Part shown: one piece after another, positions 11,466 to 22,860 of the stretch
Layout: the number at the start of each line of letters is the position of its first letter
Position numbering within the stretch: position 1 is the first letter of the stretch
Source of the DNA: Sebastes aleutianus
Taxonomy: Eukaryota; Chordata; Actinopteri; Perciformes; Sebastidae
DNA length: 64,000 bases
Reading direction: 5' to 3'
Assembly: GCA_916700875.1 (NCBI GenBank)
Contig: CAKAKS010000289.1
Location: forward strand, 1-64,000
The notes under the pieces: model-generated
Told to the model about the DNA's origin: nothing
Database searches by the model: none
The model's input: only the letters and a program-made list of their open reading frames with translations
Program-made: the position numbers and the translations under genes

Positions 11466-12451
11466 AAAGCTCTCTTAATACATCCATGGCTGGATGTCAG
11501 AACAATTTGATTTCATCTGAATCAGGCTACACAATGGGTGATTATGATTGGATAAAGATCCATAGCACACTCTGCTCTGCCGGCTGCAAAATGTGGATGA
11601 ATATGTATAATTCAGTGCTTTTTTTATTGGGCATCAACCTCACGCTTACGCACGTATTGTCAAAAAAAATAGACTTGAAGCTTAAATAAAGGATTCAGTT
11701 CAGGCGGCGGTTACGTGAGACTCAGCTGAGACGGAGCCGAGCAGATTAAAATGAGAGCAGATCTGTCGAGGGGTATTTGTCGGGATACAGTGATTCCTTA
11801 AAAATAAAGTGGGACAGGGCCGTAAAGTAGGGGGGGACCACTGGCCCCTTTGGCCCCCGACTCTCCTATCACCAGGTAATTACTCCTGTAACGTGCACAA
11901 ATGAACACACACAAATTGCATTGCAAGAAAAAAAAACAGCTGCCCAGCTAATTAACTGCAAATTCATTGTTAACACACACACACGGTGTTAAAGCGTCCT
12001 CCAGAACACCCTCACACACACACACACCATACACACACACACAGGAAGAAGCTAACATCGTTAGCACGGAGCAGGTCACGTAAACCAGCAGCTCGCTAAT
12101 GTCTCTAAACAGACCCGACCCTCGCTGTAATTGCTACGAGCTCTCCGATTGGAGCAGCCGGTCGTTCATCACATCGGCTAATGAAGAGGAAGCTCTCGAC
12201 CTGCAGAGTAAAGACAGCGAGGCATGATGCAGAAAACTGATGATGATCTGATCCAGAGTTTAATGAGCTAATAAGTAATATATTTACACAAAATGACCAC
12301 AATACACTGCATCTACCAGACCCTCACACTCTTCTGTCTTAGGTTCGGAGGCTTTGGAGACACAAAACCAACTTACTACAGCATGAAGCCAGACAACATT
12401 ATACTGTATCTAAACTCAGATTAAAGAGGAAATGAGAAGGATTGTATTTTA
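11466..12451. other. no recognised feature
   Basis: Includes short CA runs near 11970 and 12013-12045. The 67-codon plus frame at 11486-11689 has no recognised domain. Confidence 0.35.
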
Positions 12452-13423
12452 GAATCAATATATTTGCTTCATCTGAGTCTATGTGGAGGTAGAAGGAAGT
12501 TACCGCTTTTATTGTCACGAAACAAGAGAGTAGATCGGCGTGGATACGACCTGCACCCTCCCATGTTAAATCCAGTGTGGTAAACACTACACATCCAGTA
12601 AAGGATGGAAACACTTTGGGTTTCACACATTGACAGGAAAAGCAGATGTAGACATCACGGCTAGAGCTGCATGCTAACTTCTAAAAAAAGGCCAAAATAT
12701 GTCCAAAAATAAGTCCGAACAAAAGCTGAAAAAAGTCAGAAAAAAACCCAGAAAAATGTCTGAAATATGTTCAAACAAATAATAAATAAAAATCTGAAAA
12801 AAGACTGAAATATGTGCAAAAAAAACATCCCAAAAAAGGCGGAAAAATGTCTGCAAAATATTGGAAAAAAAGTGTGAAAAAGTTAACAGGAAACGTTATC
12901 GTATTGCGGTAACGTGGCGGTCAAAGCTGGCCGTCGCTCCAACTGTAGAGCACCCAGATACTGACATTTATGTTCTCTGCATTGAAACGGCCTCGATGGA
13001 GCTGACCATGGATGGATAAAGAGAACGGAGCTGACCGGAGAGCTAGAGACCACCTTGGAGAAGTTAGAGGAAGTAGTAACTACGTCTGGTTTTCAAAATA
13101 AGGTGTTAACAAAGGGAACTGTATATACAAAATACATCTATGGAAATAAGACTGATTGGATTATATTCACCAGAAGTATAAAACATTACATGTCCCTTAT
13201 AAATTAAAAAGAAAATACCACTAATTTAATAATTCCTGACAATGACTGATATATTTGACTTCAGGACATCTCTGACTACATACATGCTGAAAATCAAACA
13301 TTTTTACTGGATTCATTTAGATATTTTCCAAAGTAAAAGTCCCTAGAAGTGCATGATTTAAGTTTTTCCCCATGTTCTAGTGTTAAAAAAGTTAACAAAA
13401 ATCACAATAAATCCCAATACTTG
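12452..13423 (-). mobile_element. family B copy with internal A-rich insertion
   Basis: Inverted relative to the window-start copy: CATCTGAGTCTATGTGGAGG at the left, then TTGGGTTTCACACATTGACA, GTAACGTGGCGGTC, GAGCACCCAGATACTGACA, and finally AAAAATCACAATAAAT. Interrupted at 12681-12885 by an A-rich repeat, where other copies read AACTCTGTCACGGACAGG. Confidence 0.78.
12681..12885 (-). repeat. CAGACATTT-type repeat inside family B
   Basis: Words such as AAAAATGTCTGAAAT, GTCCAAAAATAAGTCC and GAAAAAAGTCAGAAAA on the plus strand, the same vocabulary as 3547-3822 and (opposite strand) 53943-55801. Replaces a short segment of family B between GCATGCTAACT and ACAGGAAACG. Confidence 0.8.
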
Positions 13424-14030
13424 TGGGACGCAGAAGAAAAATCTTCAAATTTTTGAGTCTGAGAAGCGTTTAAAATAGTTAACAGACGTTTCCGATGAGT
13501 TTTTCTAGTGTGAAATGAAGATGAAACCAGGTTGATGGCGACAAACCCGACGACTCAACTACTATTTATGGATTTCTGTCACTTCCTGCACGCTGACATG
13601 GAACAAATCAGAGGAGTTAGATGTTCCATCAGTGGCTCATTTACCTTCACATTGATTTTCTTGCTTTTGTGTTTGAGCTCTTTTCATACGGTACAAACAT
13701 CAGTTGTGATGAGGGTTGTGAGTCTGACGCTCGGAGCGTTTGCATCGTGCATCCTGAGGCCAGCGGCGGCACCCCGAGGCCGTCCTGACCCACTTTCTCC
13801 ATAAAACACATCATTACAGAGAGGCAGCAGGTCTGTGGCGACGCCTCCATCTTCCTCCTTTCTTACACTCATCTATTAAATATGATCCAACGTACTGTAT
13901 TTATTTAATTAATTAATTAATTCAACGCTTATTTACTCAGGGAATTCAAAAGCTGTTTGATACACTCGTACAAGTCAAGGCATTCACCTCATCTGCTCCT
14001 TCACATGCACACATTCAGGAATACTTTGTA
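13424..14030. other. no recognised feature; short (TTAA)n
   Basis: A TTAATTAATTAATTAATT tract lies near 13904-13923. The 90-codon plus frame at 13532-13804 has a hydrophobic middle but no homologue that I recognise, and no splice support. Confidence 0.35.
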
Positions 14031-14130
14031 GTTTGTGACATCTACTGTTGACCTGCTATCTCCCCTAAACACCCCCTGGACCCCTTAAAAAAAGACTAAA
14101 ACGGGTCTATAGTAGGTCTCAGAGGGTTAA
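14031..14130 (+). repeat. dispersed repeat family O, copy 1
   Basis: TGACATCTACTGTTGACCTG, ACACCCCCTGGACCCC and AAAAGACTAAAACGGGTC, ending CTCAGAGGGTTAA. Nearly identical to 27373-27470 in the same orientation. The TTAA at the end suggests a piggyBac-like element; class not proven. Confidence 0.7.
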
Positions 14131-14764
14131 CAGCATCAAGTGCTGCATCATCAAGTTCGTACTATTACAACTTGTTGTGAAATGCAACCTAAGGATTTAA
14201 GGTCGGGGGGCCGTCAGCGTCGGTTTCATGTGTTTACTGTACTGATGCTTGTGATTTAACGTGGTGATGATTAGTCGTTATGAGTGTTTAACGTGCTGCA
14301 GATCTGCTGGATGACTCCACTCTGCAGGCTAAATCTGTCCACCAACCACTCACAGAGCTGCAGATCTGCTGCTCTCCATGACTCGCTGGTTCAAATCCAC
14401 AGAGGCTCTGACTCATCCCTCTGTATTATATAGGAGGGGGGGGGGATTTAACTTTGTCCCATTGCAGCAGGTGTAACCAAATCTGAATGAATGAATATGA
14501 ATTGTTCTCACAGTTTATCTGCATCTGGATTACTGGTGGTTATACCTGGTGGTCAGTGAGATTAGAACTATCCATTATAGAAGCAGGACGTGTCCATGAA
14601 TGTTCTTTTTAACATGATTCTGTGGGGCTGACCTCGACGAAAGAAATTCTTAGTCGACTAACACACGTACGCTTTTGTTGATTAGTTGATTGAATCGACA
14701 GATCTGCAAAGAATCACACAGAAGCAGCGCTTTAAATCTGGTGTTTACCAGAGATGTGCCGACA
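14131..14764. other. mostly unassigned; small transposon-like scrap
   Basis: 14625-14715 (GGGGCTGACCTCGACGAAAG, TTAGTCGACTAA, GTTGATTAGTTGATTGAATC) resembles ends of fish hAT-like elements rich in ATTAGTCGACTA. The rest shows nothing recognised. Confidence 0.4.
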
Positions 14765-15753
14765 CGTTTCAATGCCAGAATCGATATATCTGCTTCATTT
14801 AAGTCTATGTGGAGGTAGAAGGAAGTAACCTCTTTTATTGTGGTAGTCTGAGTAACGTGACGTCATATCCGTTCTGTATCCGTCAACCAAAACAAACCTC
14901 AGAGAGTATAAACGTTGGAGGGTCGTCGTGGATGCGACCTGCACCCTCATCTATTAAATCCAGCGTGGTAAACACTACACATCAAGTAAAGGATGGAAAC
15001 ACTTTGGGTTTCACACATTGACAGGAAAAGCAGAGCTAGACAGAGCAGAGCTAAAGCTGCATGCTAACTCTGTCACGGACAGGAAATGTTATCGTATGGC
15101 GGTAATGTGGCGGTCGAGCCGCCAGCCGTCGCTCTCGTCTCCGTGGTCAAATGTAGCCGACGCTACGACTGTAGAGCACCCAGATACTGACATTTATGTT
15201 CTCTGCATTGAAACGGCCCCGATGGAGCTGACCATGGATGGATAAAGAGAACGGAGCTGACGGGAGAGCTAGAGACCACCTTGGAGAAGTTAGAGGAAGT
15301 AGTAACTACGTCCAGTTTTCAAAATAAGGTATTAACAAAGGGAACTGTATATACAAAATACATCTATGGAAATCAGACTGATTGGATTATATTCACCAGA
15401 AGTATAAAACATAACATTCCCTTATAAATTAAAAAGAAAATCCCACTAATCTGTGAGGGAAATGTCTTTATTCTTTGATTTCTGGGTTGCTGGATAATAA
15501 ATACTTCCTGACAATGATCCTGATATATTTGACTTCAGGACATCTCTGACTACATACATGCTGAAAATCAAACATTTTTACTGGATTCATTTAGATATTC
15601 TCCAAAGTAAAAGTCCCTAGAAGTGTATGATTCAACTTTTTCCTCATGGTCTAGTGGTAAAAAAGTTAACAAAAATCACAATACATATCGAATCGGCACC
15701 AAAGTATGGTGATAGTATCGAATCGGGAGATCGGTGAATCGTCCCAGCCCTAG
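14765..15753 (-). mobile_element. family B, most complete copy
   Basis: Runs from AATCGATATATCTGCTTCAT on the left to the family terminus at the right, which on the minus strand reads AGGGCTGGGACGATTCACCG then ATACTATCACCATACTTTGG. All blocks seen in the other copies are in order. About 1 kb, no transposase. Left boundary uncertain (CAGAGATGTGCCGAC at 14750 may belong). Best copy for defining the family. Confidence 0.8.
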
Positions 15754-16699
15754 TACGTAGCATAAAGGTGTCCAATACATGAAAATAATGGAGGAGGAGG
15801 ATTATGCATGCATGTTTACTGCTGCGTGTTACAGAACACAATAGAACAAAAAGATTTCATAACTAAACAACAAAATAAGATGTGTGATAAAGTAATCAGC
15901 TACTAGCTTTTTACACTTTGCAGTCAGTCAGTCAGTCAGTGTGTTTCCAGACAGGAAATGCTGGAAAGAATATTTAAATATCTTAAAAAGGTTTGTGGCA
16001 GAGAGGTAAAGGCTGGTGTGTGGATAGAAACCACGTGGAAACAGACTCAGGGAATACATTTCTTTTTAACTTGTTTTGTAAATAAAACGAGGTTGATTTA
16101 ACGAGGAAAAATCCCAAACAGTCTCTGGTTCCAGCGTCTCAATGAGAGCATTTCCAGTTTTATATTGCTGTCTATTGAATATCTTTGTGATGTGAACCTG
16201 TCTATAGATTACTACATTCATTACTGGAGTCAGCCGCGGTCGGTTTGGTTCAGCTCTACTGAACTGGAGCAGACAGTTGTCGGGTGAAATACTGCTTTCA
16301 CGTGCAATAAAAAAACTGCAAACAGAATCGTGCAGCGTTCACAAACACTACGAGAGGATGTCGGTCTGGAAGGGGAGCAGGTTATTTTTACCGCCGTGTT
16401 ACAGGAAGTAGAAGAAGAAGAAGCCGGAGGACTCTGTGAAAATCACTGACACGGCAGATTCAGACGAAACTGAAATTACACACTGAGAGACGTGGCTGAG
16501 GTCTGGTGTTCACAGAGGAGAAAGGGATTGTGGGATTGGAGAGAGAGGGGAGGGGGGGGGTTCCCAGATCTCCTTTCTCCTCCCGGTAAGATCATCCTCC
16601 TCAGGGTCCGACTCTCCACCTATACCCATCGATCCCCGTCTGCCTGCACCGCGGGGTGGGGGGGTGATATCAAATGAACCTGTCAGTGATTCAATCGGT
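15754..16699. other. no recognised feature; short (CAGT)n
   Basis: A CAGTCAGTCAGTCAGTCAGT tract sits near 15921-15940. A run of eight or more G at 16551-16560. No gene recognised. Confidence 0.35.
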
Positions 16700-16723
16700 G
16701 AGTGTGTGTGTGTGAGTGTGTGT

Positions 16724-16804
<81 letters not shown>
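16700..16804. repeat. (GT)n microsatellite
   Basis: About 105 bases of GT with three GAGTG interruptions at the 5' end. Confidence 0.98.
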
Positions 16805-16808
<4 letters not shown>

Positions 16809-16906
16809 ACAGTACTACTACTGACATCTAACTAATACTGCTACTAATGCTACTGCTGGCGCCACTGAGATACAACAACAATTAAACGACTTAACACCAC
16901 AATGTG

Positions 16907-18140
16907 TTAGTTATAGTCATAGTTAATCACGATTAATCACCCATTTTTTATCTGTTCTAAATGAACCTTAAAGGGAGATTTGTCAAGTATTTAATCCTCT
17001 TATCAACATGGGAGTGGACGAATATGCTGCTTTATGCAAATGTATGTATATATTTATTATTGTAAATCAATTAACAACACAAAACAATGACAGATATTGT
17101 CCAGAAACTCTCACAGGTACTTATGTGTAATGTGTATGTATATGTAGTATATATACTTACTTATGTATAATACAATATATAAAAACATAAATAAATAAAT
17201 ATAAAAAATATAAATTGAAAGGAAAAATAATAAATATATAAAAAAATGGAAAATTAAAAATACATATAAAAAGAAGAATGGAAAATAAATAAATAAATAA
17301 ATATAAAAATATAAAAATATAAAAAATGGAAATCAATTAATAACACAAATCAATGACAGATATTGTCCAGAAACCCTCACAGGTACTTAATGTATGTATA
17401 ATGTATATGTAGTATATATACTTACTCATGTATAATACAATATATAAATAAATAGATATAAAAAATAAAAATTGAAAGAAATGAATAAATATTAAAAAAA
17501 CTTTCAAATCAAAAATACATATAAAAAATAAGAATGTAAAATAAAAAATAGATAAATAAATGGAAAAAAAAAAGAAAATGGAAAAGAAAAAATAAATAAA
17601 TAGATGGATAAATAAATAAATATAAAAAATTTAAATCAATTAACAACACAAAACAATGACAGATATTGTCCAGAAACCCTCACAGGTACTGCATTTACCA
17701 TAAAACAATATGCTCCAATCATAACATGGCAAACTGCAGCCCAACAGGCAACAACAGCTGTCAGTGTGTCAGTGTGCTGACTTGACTATGACTTGCCCCC
17801 AAAACTGCATGTGATTATCATAAAGTGGGCATGTCTGTAAAGGGGAGACTCGTGGGTACCCATAGAACCCATTTACATTCACTGATCTGGAGGTCAGAGG
17901 TCAAGGGACCCCTTTGAAAATGGACGTGACAGTTTTTCCTCTCAAAAATGTTGTGTAAGTTAAGAGCGTTATTTAACCTCCTTCACTACAAGCTAGTATG
18001 ACATGGTTGGTACCGATGGATCATCAGGTTTTTCTATTTTCATATGATACCAGTATCTTCACTCTAGCTTTCAAAATGAGCCGTTACAACCTAAAAATCA
18101 CAAGTTGTGTTAATGCGTTAAAGATATTAGTGGCGTTACA
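16907..18140 (+). mobile_element. family A copy with internal triplication and AT-rich expansion
   Basis: Plus orientation. The segment beginning TCAATTAACAACACAAAACA and ...CAGATATTGTCCAGAAAC occurs three times (about 17066, 17332 and 17633), separated by TATAAATAAATAAATATAAA-like DNA. The element then continues normally through GGCAACAACAGCTGTCAGTG to TTAGTGGCGTTA, but the terminal CAGCCCT is missing. The inverted copy at 29533-30514 has a related duplication. Confidence 0.8.
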
Positions 18141-18456
18141 CCATTGCCAGTAATGGTCTAATACAACCAGAGATTTTTTATAATACAAATCTTCTGAATT
18201 GTTATGTTCAAATATGCAAATGAGGCATCATCTAATGCTAACGTTGGGTGAAGTTAAGAGCAATCTACAGATGCAAATAAACAAAGTGTAGTAATATTAA
18301 TGTCTGAAAGAAGAAGTGGAAGCTAAACAGCTCAAAGTTGATAAAGTGCATGAAAACACTATATTTGTGTCTCATTCTGCAAGACGCCAACTGTTTCCTC
18401 TGTCTCCTAAACACAATCATTCCTCCTCACTGATAACATTACGATGATTAGTCGAG

Positions 18457-18458
<2 letters not shown>
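18141..18458. other. no recognised feature
   Basis: AT-rich sequence between the family A copy and a GT microsatellite. Confidence 0.35.
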
Positions 18459-18495
<37 letters not shown>

Positions 18496-18534
18496 TGTGT
18501 GTGTGTGCGCGTGTGTATGTGTGTGTGTGTGTTT
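18459..18534. repeat. (GT)n / (GTGCGC) microsatellite
   Basis: GT repeat with interspersed GCGC. Overlapping Cys/Val frames are artefacts. Confidence 0.97.
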
Positions 18535-19146
18535 GCGCTGGAACGAGGCCAAGGCGGCGGTTCAGAGCCCACGTCTACCATCACCCATCCCCCTGGTCCC
18601 GTGTTAATTACCACACGCCTTCAAACTCCATCAAACCCAGTGAGCATCATAACAATAAAACTATGAGTAATGTTTCATCGCTGATGAGACTTCAGCGTGA
18701 GCGCGCTTATTACTCCGTTTCCCAGCATCCGCCGTTTGAGCCCGTAAAATCTCGTCGTCACCTCCGAGACAAACGAGCAGGAATCATCGTTAGCCAGCTG
18801 TTGAACTGCAGCTGTGCTGCTCCGCCGCATCACTCCGGCAGGTTATAAACATGAAATATACGTCTGTTTATCATCTGAGCAGTCTGGAGATACACTTCCT
18901 CGGTTTCCTTGTGGTGGTTACCGTGGTTACCTTTTACAACTAACAGGGAGAATGTGCACTTTGTGAGGACTTTAAAGTCATTTTTAAACCCCCAAGATTA
19001 ATAACAGAGGGGACAAACCCCAGCTATATAGATATAGAGAATATATATATGTATATATATACAGAGAGAGAATGTTGTAGATCGACATAGATGCTACTTC
19101 AGCACCACGGACAGCGCCATGGATTTATCAATACACAGCTCATATC
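18535..19146. other. no recognised feature
   Basis: Unique-looking sequence with a short TATATATA tract near 19040-19060. The 134-codon plus frame starting at 18444 begins inside the microsatellite and has no recognised domain. Confidence 0.35.
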
Positions 19147-19738
19147 AGAGCCGTGGTCGGGGCCATAGATTCTAACTTACTGATGTTTCAGAGCCGTGGT
19201 CGGGGCCATAGATTCTAACTTACTGATATTTCAGAGCCGTGGTCGGGGCCTTAGATTCTAACTCACTGATGTTTCAGAGCCGTGGTCGGGGCTATAGATT
19301 CTAACTTACTGATATTTCAGAGCCGTGGTCGGGGCCATAGATTCTAACTTACTGATATTTCAGAGCCGTGGTCGGGGCCATAGATTCTAACTTACTGATA
19401 TTTCAGAGCCGTGGTCGGGGCCATAGATTCTAACTTACTGATATTTCAGAGCCGTGGTCGGGGCCATAGATTCTAACTTACTGATATTTCAGAGCCGTGG
19501 TCGGGGCCATAGATTCTAACTTACTGATATTTCAGAGTCGTGGTCGGGGCCATAGATTCTAACTTACTGATATTTCAGAGTCGTGGTCGGGGCCATAGAT
19601 TCTAACTTACTGATATTTCAGAGTCGTGGTCGGGGCCATAGATTCTAACTTACTGATATTTCAGAGTCGTGGTCGGGGCCATAGATTCTAACTTACTGAT
19701 ATATCAGAGCCGTGGTCGGGGCCATAGATTCTAACTTA
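19147..19738 (+). repeat. 43-bp minisatellite, about 14 units
   Basis: Direct contiguous units of 43 bp containing CAGAGCCGTGGTCGGGG and CATAGATTCTAACTTACTGA. Units differ by few bases (GATGTTT/GATATTT, GCCGTG/GTCGTG). The GTCGTG variant is confined to a block of adjacent units in the distal third, suggesting recent local duplication. No variable spacers, so not a CRISPR. Confidence 0.97.
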
Positions 19739-20349
19739 AAAACGTAAGTATATAAACAATAGCAGCTTTATACGTGTTTAAAACTGTAAACTTGTGATGA
19801 TAATCAGTCTGAAACTCTTCATTCCGGCTCAGTGACTCATACCTGAACATTACAGCATTCTGCTGCTCAACCTGACGTAAATGAAACCTGACGGCATCAT
19901 TCTTAAGCAGGCCGAAGTCAGAGGCAAACGGCCTCGGGGGGATGTTGGAGGCTGGAGCCTCTGGGCGCCACGAGCATTACAGTCGTCTGGGTCCGGGGGA
20001 GGAAGAGAGGAGGAAGGAATAACAGAGCAGGGAAAGGAGGAGAGGATGGAGAGAGCAGCTAGAGGAGGAGCGTCATGTACAAACACTGATAACAGCAGGA
20101 CAATTGAATTTGTTCTGGTGTTTTGGGGTAAATTGCGCTCGGGAGGAAGACAACAGAGCGCATCCCCACGGTATCGTCACGGAAACGCCAAATCATCTGG
20201 ACTAATGTGGATCAGAAAGGGTCGCATGAATCATCGATGAAATGAGCGATTGTCGAGCGTGACGCAAAACGTGAAACATGAGAGCATCAGTGACACGACG
20301 GCTTCAGACGGCTTCAGTCTGAAACACATCCGCTCCCCCCACACAGAGC
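19739..20349. other. no recognised feature
   Basis: The 119-codon plus frame at 19881-20240 (Gly/Arg-rich) has no recognised family and no clear splice sites. Could be unique intronic sequence. Confidence 0.35.
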
Positions 20350-20611
20350 GAGGGCTGCATCTAACGATCATTATCAATTCATCTGAAGATGACTTTTTAG
20401 ATTAATGGATTAATTGGTTTATAAAATGTCAGAAAATAGTCAGAGTCGAGGATGATGTCTTTGTGCTGTCAGTCAGAAAACCCCAAAGACATTCAGTTTA
20501 ACAGGATATAAGACAGAGGGAAGCAGGAAATCTGCATGAAAAATGACTTTAACGAAGTCGATTATCAAAATAGTTGACGATTATTTTCCTGTCAATAAAC
20601 TAATCAATTAG
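20350..20611 (+). mobile_element. hAT-like element with GGGCTGCATCTAACGATCAT end
   Basis: Resembles a very common fish non-autonomous hAT that begins AGGGCTGCAACTAACGATTA and ends with its inverse. Seen: GGGCTGCATCTAACGATCAT, TATAAAATGTCAGAAAATAG, ACATTCAGTTTAACAGGATA, TTATCAAAATAGTTGACGAT and CTAATCAATTAGACC. The expected closing GTTGCAGCCCT is absent because a family C end begins there. Confidence 0.7.
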
Positions 20612-20905
20612 ACCAGGGGTCAGCAAACTGTCGTAAAGTTATGACTTTATTCTCGTAATATTACGACTTTTTTTCTCGTAAAGTTATGACTTTATTCTCG
20701 TAATATTACGTTTTTTTTCTCGTAATATTTTGACTTTTTTCTCGTAAATCTCAGATGTTTTTTCCCTCAATGTGGCCCTAATACTCCGTAGTACATTGTC
20801 TCTTTGGCCCTCACTGCATAAGACTTATATACTATATACTTAGACTATAAACTGTGTTACCTTCATCACAATGATCACATGTTTTGCGGCTCCAGACAGA
20901 CAGAC
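20612..20905 (-). mobile_element. family C copy, rearranged
   Basis: Starts with the family end CCAGGGGTCAGCAAAC in plus sense but continues in minus sense (CTCGTAATATTACG, AATGTGGCCCTAATACTCCG, CTTCATCACAATGATCACAT, TTTTGCGGCTCCAGACAGAC). One end is therefore joined to the wrong side of the body, by internal deletion or recombination through the palindromic core. Confidence 0.65.
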
Positions 20906-21012
20906 TTGCTGGTTACAGGTTGACGTGTTCAAGCACTAGAACTGGTATTTTATCTCTGGTTTTCAGACTGTCCTCAATAGAAAAAAAGCATTTGTCCAGT
21001 CGTTCAAACCAC

Positions 21013-21294
21013 GTCAATCAATTCAAATTGCGATAAATCACAAATTTTTTTATGTGTTCAAAATGTACCTTAAAGGGAGATTTGTCAAGTATTTAATCCT
21101 CGTATCAACATGGGAGTGGACAAATATGCTGCTTTATGAAAATGTATGTATATATTTATTATTGGATATCAATTAACAACACAAAACAATGACAGATATT
21201 GTCCAGAAACCCTCACAGGTACTGCATTTAGCATTAAACAATATGCTCAAATCATAACATGGCAAACTGCAGCCCAACAGGCAACAACAATATT
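21013..21294 (+). mobile_element. family A, 5' part only
   Basis: From GTCAATCAATTCAAATTG through TATGCTGCTTTATG and CAGATATTGTCCAGAAACCC to CAACAGGCAACAACA, then breaks off into unrelated sequence. Confidence 0.78.
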
Positions 21295-21771
21295 TATTTC
21301 TGCAGAGACAAACGTGTGTTGGGTTGGGTGTGTAATACAAAGTCAACCCTAACATCCTGCAGCCTTCACTCATTCATATCTTATGAACTCCTGATCAACC
21401 ATCATCAAAGTGATCTTTTTCTGCAGATAAGTGCTTTTTGACAGCTGGTCGTCTACCGTCCTCTCATCAGTCCCTGCAGAGCGGAGGAACGCCTCAACAC
21501 TCAGAACCCAACACGTACAGTAAGAACCCGGCTAATCACCTTCATTGATTCTGCAATAAAACACATTTAATCATACTCCATTTATTATTAAAATCATGGC
21601 AAGGCCACACGTAGGCAGCCTGAAATGGTTACAGCTAGAGAGGATCCGTCGTGTTCAAGTATTGACCTTCTGCAGGCGTCTTGTATCTCTACACCTGTAG
21701 GAACGTTGCATTTGCAGTTCTGTGTGACATTTTTACATGTTGATTTGAATGCAATTTGTTTTAGATTAAGG
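21295..21771. other. no recognised feature
   Basis: No repeat or exon recognised. Overlapping ORFs on both strands are short and unrelated to anything I know. Confidence 0.35.
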
Positions 21772-22410
21772 ATGTTAGGGATGTTAATAGTTAACCGTTT
21801 AACCGACATTAAGCATTTTAACCGATTAACGCTAGCGGTTAAAACGGTTAAAAAAATGTTAATGATTAATTAAAAAGCTGCACGAACTCGTTGTCTAAAG
21901 TTCAGTTTTAAACGGTCTCATGTAGGATCTAAAGTTCAGTTTTAAACGGTCTCATGCAGGATCTGAAGTTCAGTTTTAAACGATCTCATGCAGGATCTAA
22001 AGTTCAGTTTTAAACGATCTCATGCAGGATCTAAAGTTCAGTTTTAAACGGTCTCATGTAGGATCTAAAGTTCAGTTTTAAACGGTCTCATGTAGGATCT
22101 AAAGTTCAGTTTTAAACGATCTCATGCAGGATCTGGCAGCAGACTGTAACTGCCTTGCAGCGGCAGCTCCATCACTTCGGCTCGGAGCCAGCACAGTGGG
22201 AGTGACTCCTAAATGAACATGTAACTTCAGACTGTCAGAGCGACTGCAGGCTCTGCTCTCTAACGTCTAAACTCTTTCTGCTGCAGGAGATAAACCGGAG
22301 TCATTTCTATTATTTTCATTTTTAACATCAGCATGACGAAGGAGCTGAATGTGGACTTCTGCAGGACGAAGCCGCCTCTGACCCCTTTATCCATCTAATT
22401 TAACCAGTGA
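21772..22410 (+). mobile_element. hAT-like element with AGGGATGTTAATAGTTAACC end, hosting a minisatellite
   Basis: Begins AGGGATGTTAATAGTTAACC and CCGATTAACGCTAGCGG, as in a fish element rich in GTTAACCG words. A 34-bp tandem array (21894-22133) lies inside, followed by GCAGCAGACTGTAACTGCC and a region ending near 22410. Right boundary uncertain. Confidence 0.5.
21894..22133 (+). repeat. 34-bp minisatellite, 7 units
   Basis: Contiguous units containing TAAAGTTCAGTTTTAAACGG and TCTCATGTAGGATC. Two alternating variants: GGTCTCATGTAGG and GATCTCATGCAGG. Confidence 0.95.
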
Positions 22411-22478
22411 GGTTAACCCTCCGAGACCCGCTGGATTGCGGGTGATCCCGACCGACTTTACCGTCTTTCAGAGACTAG
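22411..22478. repeat. TTAACCCTCCGAGACCC transposon-end-like sequence
   Basis: GTTAACCCTCCGAGACCCGC resembles, inverted, the CAGAGGGTTAA end of family O. Possibly an end of a related element interrupted by the family A copy that follows. Confidence 0.4.
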
Positions 22479-22860
22479 ATACAGATATCATATGGAACTA
22501 AAAAACCTGTCATGCTACCATGTCAGGAAGGAGGTTAAATAACGCTCCAAATTTGGGCTAAATTTTGGTTAAATTTTGGTGAGGAAAACCTGCCATGGCT
22601 ATGTTCAAAGGGGTCCCTTGACCTCTGACCTCCAGATATGTGAATGTAAATGGGTTCTATGGGTACCCACGAGTCTCCCCTTTACAGACATGCCCACTTT
22701 ATGATAATCACATGCAGTTTTCTGCATACTGGGGTCCCTAAACAGTCTTGAATTCCATAAATTGGGTCTCACTGTAAAGCTGAGACTCTTGTGGATCCAA
22801 TGAGCCCAACTGTATTCATGTGTGATGATGTTAGTCCCCCAAAACTGGTCTATTGTCATT
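22479..22860 (-). mobile_element. family A copy, inverted, long internal variant
   Basis: From GATATCATATGGAACTA through GGTCCCTTGACCTCTGACC and GGGTACCCACGAGTCTCC to ATAATCACATGCAGTTT (22720). It probably continues through CTGAGACTCTTGTGGATCC to about 22860, a part I remember from longer copies of this family but which the other copies here lack. Confidence 0.7.

Noticed and set aside
14388..14402. tRNA or tRNA-derived SINE from a B-box-like GGTTCAAATCC
   Set aside because: No A box at the expected distance, no cloverleaf and no poly(A) or tail repeat. Chance match.
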